64,000 bases of DNA from Eutypella sp. D-1 (taxonomy: Eukaryota; Ascomycota; Sordariomycetes; Xylariales; Diatrypaceae), in NCBI GenBank assembly GCA_023313575.1, contig JAJTTP010000006.1:930001-994000 (forward strand), in the 5' to 3' direction. This document shows, piece after piece, positions 63,956-64,000 of the stretch. The position numbers were made by a program, and so were the translations under genes. How positions within the stretch are numbered: position 1 is the first letter of the stretch; every line of letters begins with the position of its first letter. Under the pieces are notes generated by a model, which had not been told where the DNA came from, did not search any database, and saw only the letters and a list, made by a program, of their open reading frames with translations.

Positions 63956-64000
63956 CTCGTAGCGATGATACGAGATAATCCCAAAAGCGTGGTGATTTAC

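Overview
The window looks like nuclear DNA of a filamentous ascomycete (Pezizomycotina, probably Sordariomycetes). Genes are far apart and mostly interrupted by short introns (53-109 bases) with GT..AG borders and CTAAC/CTGAC-like branch sites. The proteins are typical fungal housekeeping proteins, including an NADP-glutamate dehydrogenase of the Neurospora 'am' type, DNA polymerase delta, Ste24 and a Ctk1-type kinase. Ten protein genes can be supported, and exon models built by hand keep the reading frame at every junction.

Layout. 1-10,250 holds no convincing gene. 10,276-12,369 (-) is an RWD-RBR E3 ubiquitin ligase (Itt1/RNF14-like). 13,912-14,805 (+) is a dolichyl-diphosphatase of the Cax4/Cwh8 type. 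16,255-18,480 (-) is a seven-helix membrane protein with a long Ser/Pro-rich tail and no family name that I recognise. 18,600-24,990 is gene-poor, with one weak trace of a decayed locus. 24,992-28,443 (+) is the CTD kinase catalytic subunit (Ctk1/Lsk1-like). 32,254-34,379 (-) is an NAD-type malic enzyme with a possible longer mitochondrial form. 39,310-43,657 (-) is a 1366-residue fusion of a cholesterol-oxidase-like GMC flavoenzyme and an alpha/beta hydrolase. 47,968-48,956 (+) is an Mcr1-type cytochrome b5 reductase. 50,158-52,121 (-) is NADP-glutamate dehydrogenase. 52,122-58,128 has no gene but carries two short non-autonomous DNA transposons with intact inverted repeats and target duplications. 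58,129-61,495 (-) is DNA polymerase delta, and 62,420-63,955 (-) is the CaaX protease Ste24, both intact.

The genes do not form an obvious cluster or single pathway. They cover glycosylation (lipid carrier recycling), protein turnover, prenyl-protein processing, transcription elongation, replication, redox and central metabolism. Intergenic DNA is rich in the short palindromic motif TACCTAGGTA/AGGTAGGTA, microsatellites and homopolymeric G/C tracts of 10-15 bases. The least explained items are the two related inverted-repeat elements near 55-56.6 kb, the oxidase-hydrolase fusion with a Cys nucleophile, the seven-helix protein, and the in-frame N-terminal extension of malic enzyme.
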